Below are positions 62,884-64,000 of a stretch of 64,000 bases of DNA, in pieces. The number at the start of each line of letters is the position of its first letter. Positions within the stretch are counted from its first letter, which is position 1. The notes beneath the pieces are model-generated. The model ran no database searches and was not told the DNA's origin. It saw nothing but the letters and a program-made list of their open reading frames with translations. The position numbers and the translations under genes were made by a program. Source of the stretch: JAGNRR01 sp964409905 (GTDB lineage: Bacteria; Bacteroidota; Bacteroidia; Chitinophagales; Chitinophagaceae); the NCBI GenBank assembly GCA_964409905.1, contig CAYPET010000001.1:124001-188000 (forward strand), given 5' to 3'.

Positions 62884-63390
62884 ATGAAAAAAATCCTCTT
62901 ATATAGCATTCTCCTTTTAACCCTCTCCACCAATATGCAAGCGCAGCAATATGTACGTGAATTAGATCAAAAAACAGATAAGCCACTGCTAAGAGGCGCT
63001 ATCACTTTTGGCGACTTATTAAAAGAATCTGCCTATACCTGGATGAAAGAAAGCTACGAACCCGAAACAAGTGCAGTAGCAAAAATCGAAAAACTAATTC
63101 CTAAATACCGCTTAGTAGTATTTGCAGGTACCTGGTGTGAAGACACGCAATTATTGTTGCCACAGCTTTACCAAACATTAAAAGATGTTCATTTTAATTT
63201 TAATGCTTTAGAAATGTATGGCGTCAACCGTGCAAAAGAGGGCTTAGATGCTGAACATTTGATATACAATATTGAGCGTGTCCCTACTATCATCATCATG
63301 GATCGATTTAGGGAAGTCGGACGCATAGTAGAAAATGTGAACGAAAGCATTGAAAAAGATATATTAACCATTTTGGAAGGTGATCAATAA
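62884..63390 (+). CDS. Exported thioredoxin-fold protein with an atypical active site
   Basis: 168 residues with a signal peptide (1-20, TNMQAQ). The thioredoxin-like core has VVFAGTWCEDTQLLLPQLYQ: the second active-site Cys is replaced by Thr (CEDT), so it cannot form the usual disulfide. The cis-Pro is in IERVPTIIIMDRFREVG. It may act as a chaperone or a monothiol enzyme. A TAAGTTTG box at 62833 lies 43 nt before its ATG, at the end of the MerR gene. Confidence 0.85.
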   Translation: MKKILLYSILLLTLSTNMQAQQYVRELDQKTDKPLLRGAITFGDLLKESAYTWMKESYEPETSAVAKIEKLIPKYRLVVFAGTWCEDTQLLLPQLYQTLKDVHFNFNALEMYGVNRAKEGLDAEHLIYNIERVPTIIIMDRFREVGRIVENVNESIEKDILTILEGDQ

Positions 63391-63420
63391 TCACCCAAAG
63401 GTGATATAGTCTAAATCATC

Positions 63421-64000
63421 ATGCAACTACAATTCAATGTGTACCATTCCGTTGCCGACTTACCGGCAAGCTGGGACGAAACACTCGCAGCAGAAAGTCC
63501 ACTTCATTCCTCCAAAATTGGCGTCACAGAACTCGCAAACACTCCGGATATAAAGAACTACTATGTTTGTGGTTATTGCCCTAATAATCACTTGATTTTT
63601 CAGGCTTATGCGCAACAACTGCAAGTACATAGCGGACAATTTAATTTGCAGGGTAATCAAATTAAAAAGTGGTTGATAAAAAAATCCATTGACCTTATCA
63701 AGCCCAAAATGCTTGTTGCCGGCAATTTATTCCGACACGATGTCTACATGCTGGAATTCCATAAACCGTCCTTGAATCGACTTGACCGAAGCTTAATTTT
63801 AGATCAAGCCATAGACTATATGATGCAATATACCGGTAGTCAGGGCGTATTCCTTAAAGATATTCCCAAACCAATTGCCAAATATTTTTTAACACAGAAA
63901 GAATATCAACGCATAGACAGCGATATTTCAATGTACCTAAACATTCCTGCACATTGGAAAACGTTTGATGATTATCAAAACGATTTGAAACGCAAATACC
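63421..64000 (+). CDS. Acyltransferase-like protein (peptidoglycan-biosynthesis/GNAT type), truncated by the window end
   Basis: The frame opens at the ATG at 63421 and is still open at base 64000, giving at least 193 residues. It begins QLQFNVYHSVADLPASWDE and contains SLILDQAIDYMMQY, GVFLKDIPKPIAKYF and MYLNIPAHWKTFDDYQNDL; this last segment is the part that resembles FemAB/BioF2-type acyltransferases, placing an amide-forming or glycan-linked role as the best guess. The rest lies outside the window. Confidence 0.65.
   Translation, partial: MQLQFNVYHSVADLPASWDETLAAESPLHSSKIGVTELANTPDIKNYYVCGYCPNNHLIFQAYAQQLQVHSGQFNLQGNQIKKWLIKKSIDLIKPKMLVAGNLFRHDVYMLEFHKPSLNRLDRSLILDQAIDYMMQYTGSQGVFLKDIPKPIAKYFLTQKEYQRIDSDISMYLNIPAHWKTFDDYQNDLKRKY

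Noticed and set aside
1..64000. CRISPR arrays, tRNA or rRNA genes, transposases
   Set aside because: I looked in the intergenic gaps and found no spaced direct repeats of CRISPR size, no cloverleaf-like tRNA segment and no transposase motif.

Overview
The window reads as a stretch of chromosome from a Bacteroidota bacterium, probably near Chitinophagaceae or another Sphingobacteriia-like group; the rank below phylum is inference. The evidence is two secreted proteins with C-terminal type IX secretion (T9SS) sorting domains, families largely typical of the phylum (GSCFA, DUF4159, HYC_CC_PP, T9SS proteins, SusC-like TonB receptors), A-rich start regions without clear Shine-Dalgarno sequences, and many -7 boxes of the phylum form TAnnTTTG. 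Most genes are housekeeping. I see no rRNA, tRNA, CRISPR array, prophage or insertion sequence.

Layout. 1-698 is GC-richer, apparently gene-free sequence with a 21-bp minisatellite in front of truB. 1472-4842 (-) is a probable three-gene operon: a YbjN/CesT-like protein, a cytoplasmic trypsin-like protease with a zinc ribbon and its own YbjN/CesT-like tail, and an SPFH/band-7 membrane protein. 4869-7007 holds a compact p-aminobenzoate set (pabA divergent from pabB-pabC). Then come a T9SS-exported protein, iscU-iscA, DUF4159-rsmE-anmK, upp and typA. 15553-19258 (+) is a candidate copper module: an MbnP-like lipoprotein, a Cys-rich HYC_CC_PP protein and a TonB receptor carrying a C-terminal HMA metal-binding domain, ended by a strong terminator. 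19313-23923 has kbl, a bestrophin-type channel broken by two lesions, and serA-serC with a possible structured serC leader.

24158-31716 mixes membrane proteins (MATE, GT39, GtrA, two very small membrane proteins), a TPMT-type methyltransferase, an App1-like phosphatase overlapping a LOG-family gene, and a SOUL protein. 31796-34859 is a DtxR-type regulator divergent from a TonB receptor, sharing a palindromic operator candidate. 34856-45139 carries gpmI, GSCFA, comB, valS, gpsA and a GT2. 45198-50617 is a surface-glycan cluster (LamG/T9SS protein, GT4, two methyltransferases, Wzx-type flippase). 50614-54816 holds an FAD oxidoreductase, a trans-sulfuration enzyme and a NagZ-like hydrolase. 54901-57851 is a tight run tlpA-gmk-CorC-like-nucleotidyltransferase. 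The end has an L,D-transpeptidase, alaS, an M23 peptidase split at an A9 tract, a MerR regulator, a thioredoxin-fold protein and a truncated acyltransferase-like gene.

The main leads are the SPFH/protease/YbjN operon, the copper-type TonB module with its hairpins, the A9-split peptidase, the shared DtxR operator, the broken bestrophin gene, and the recurrent placement of -7 promoter boxes only 4-12 nt before start codons, which implies near-leaderless mRNAs.
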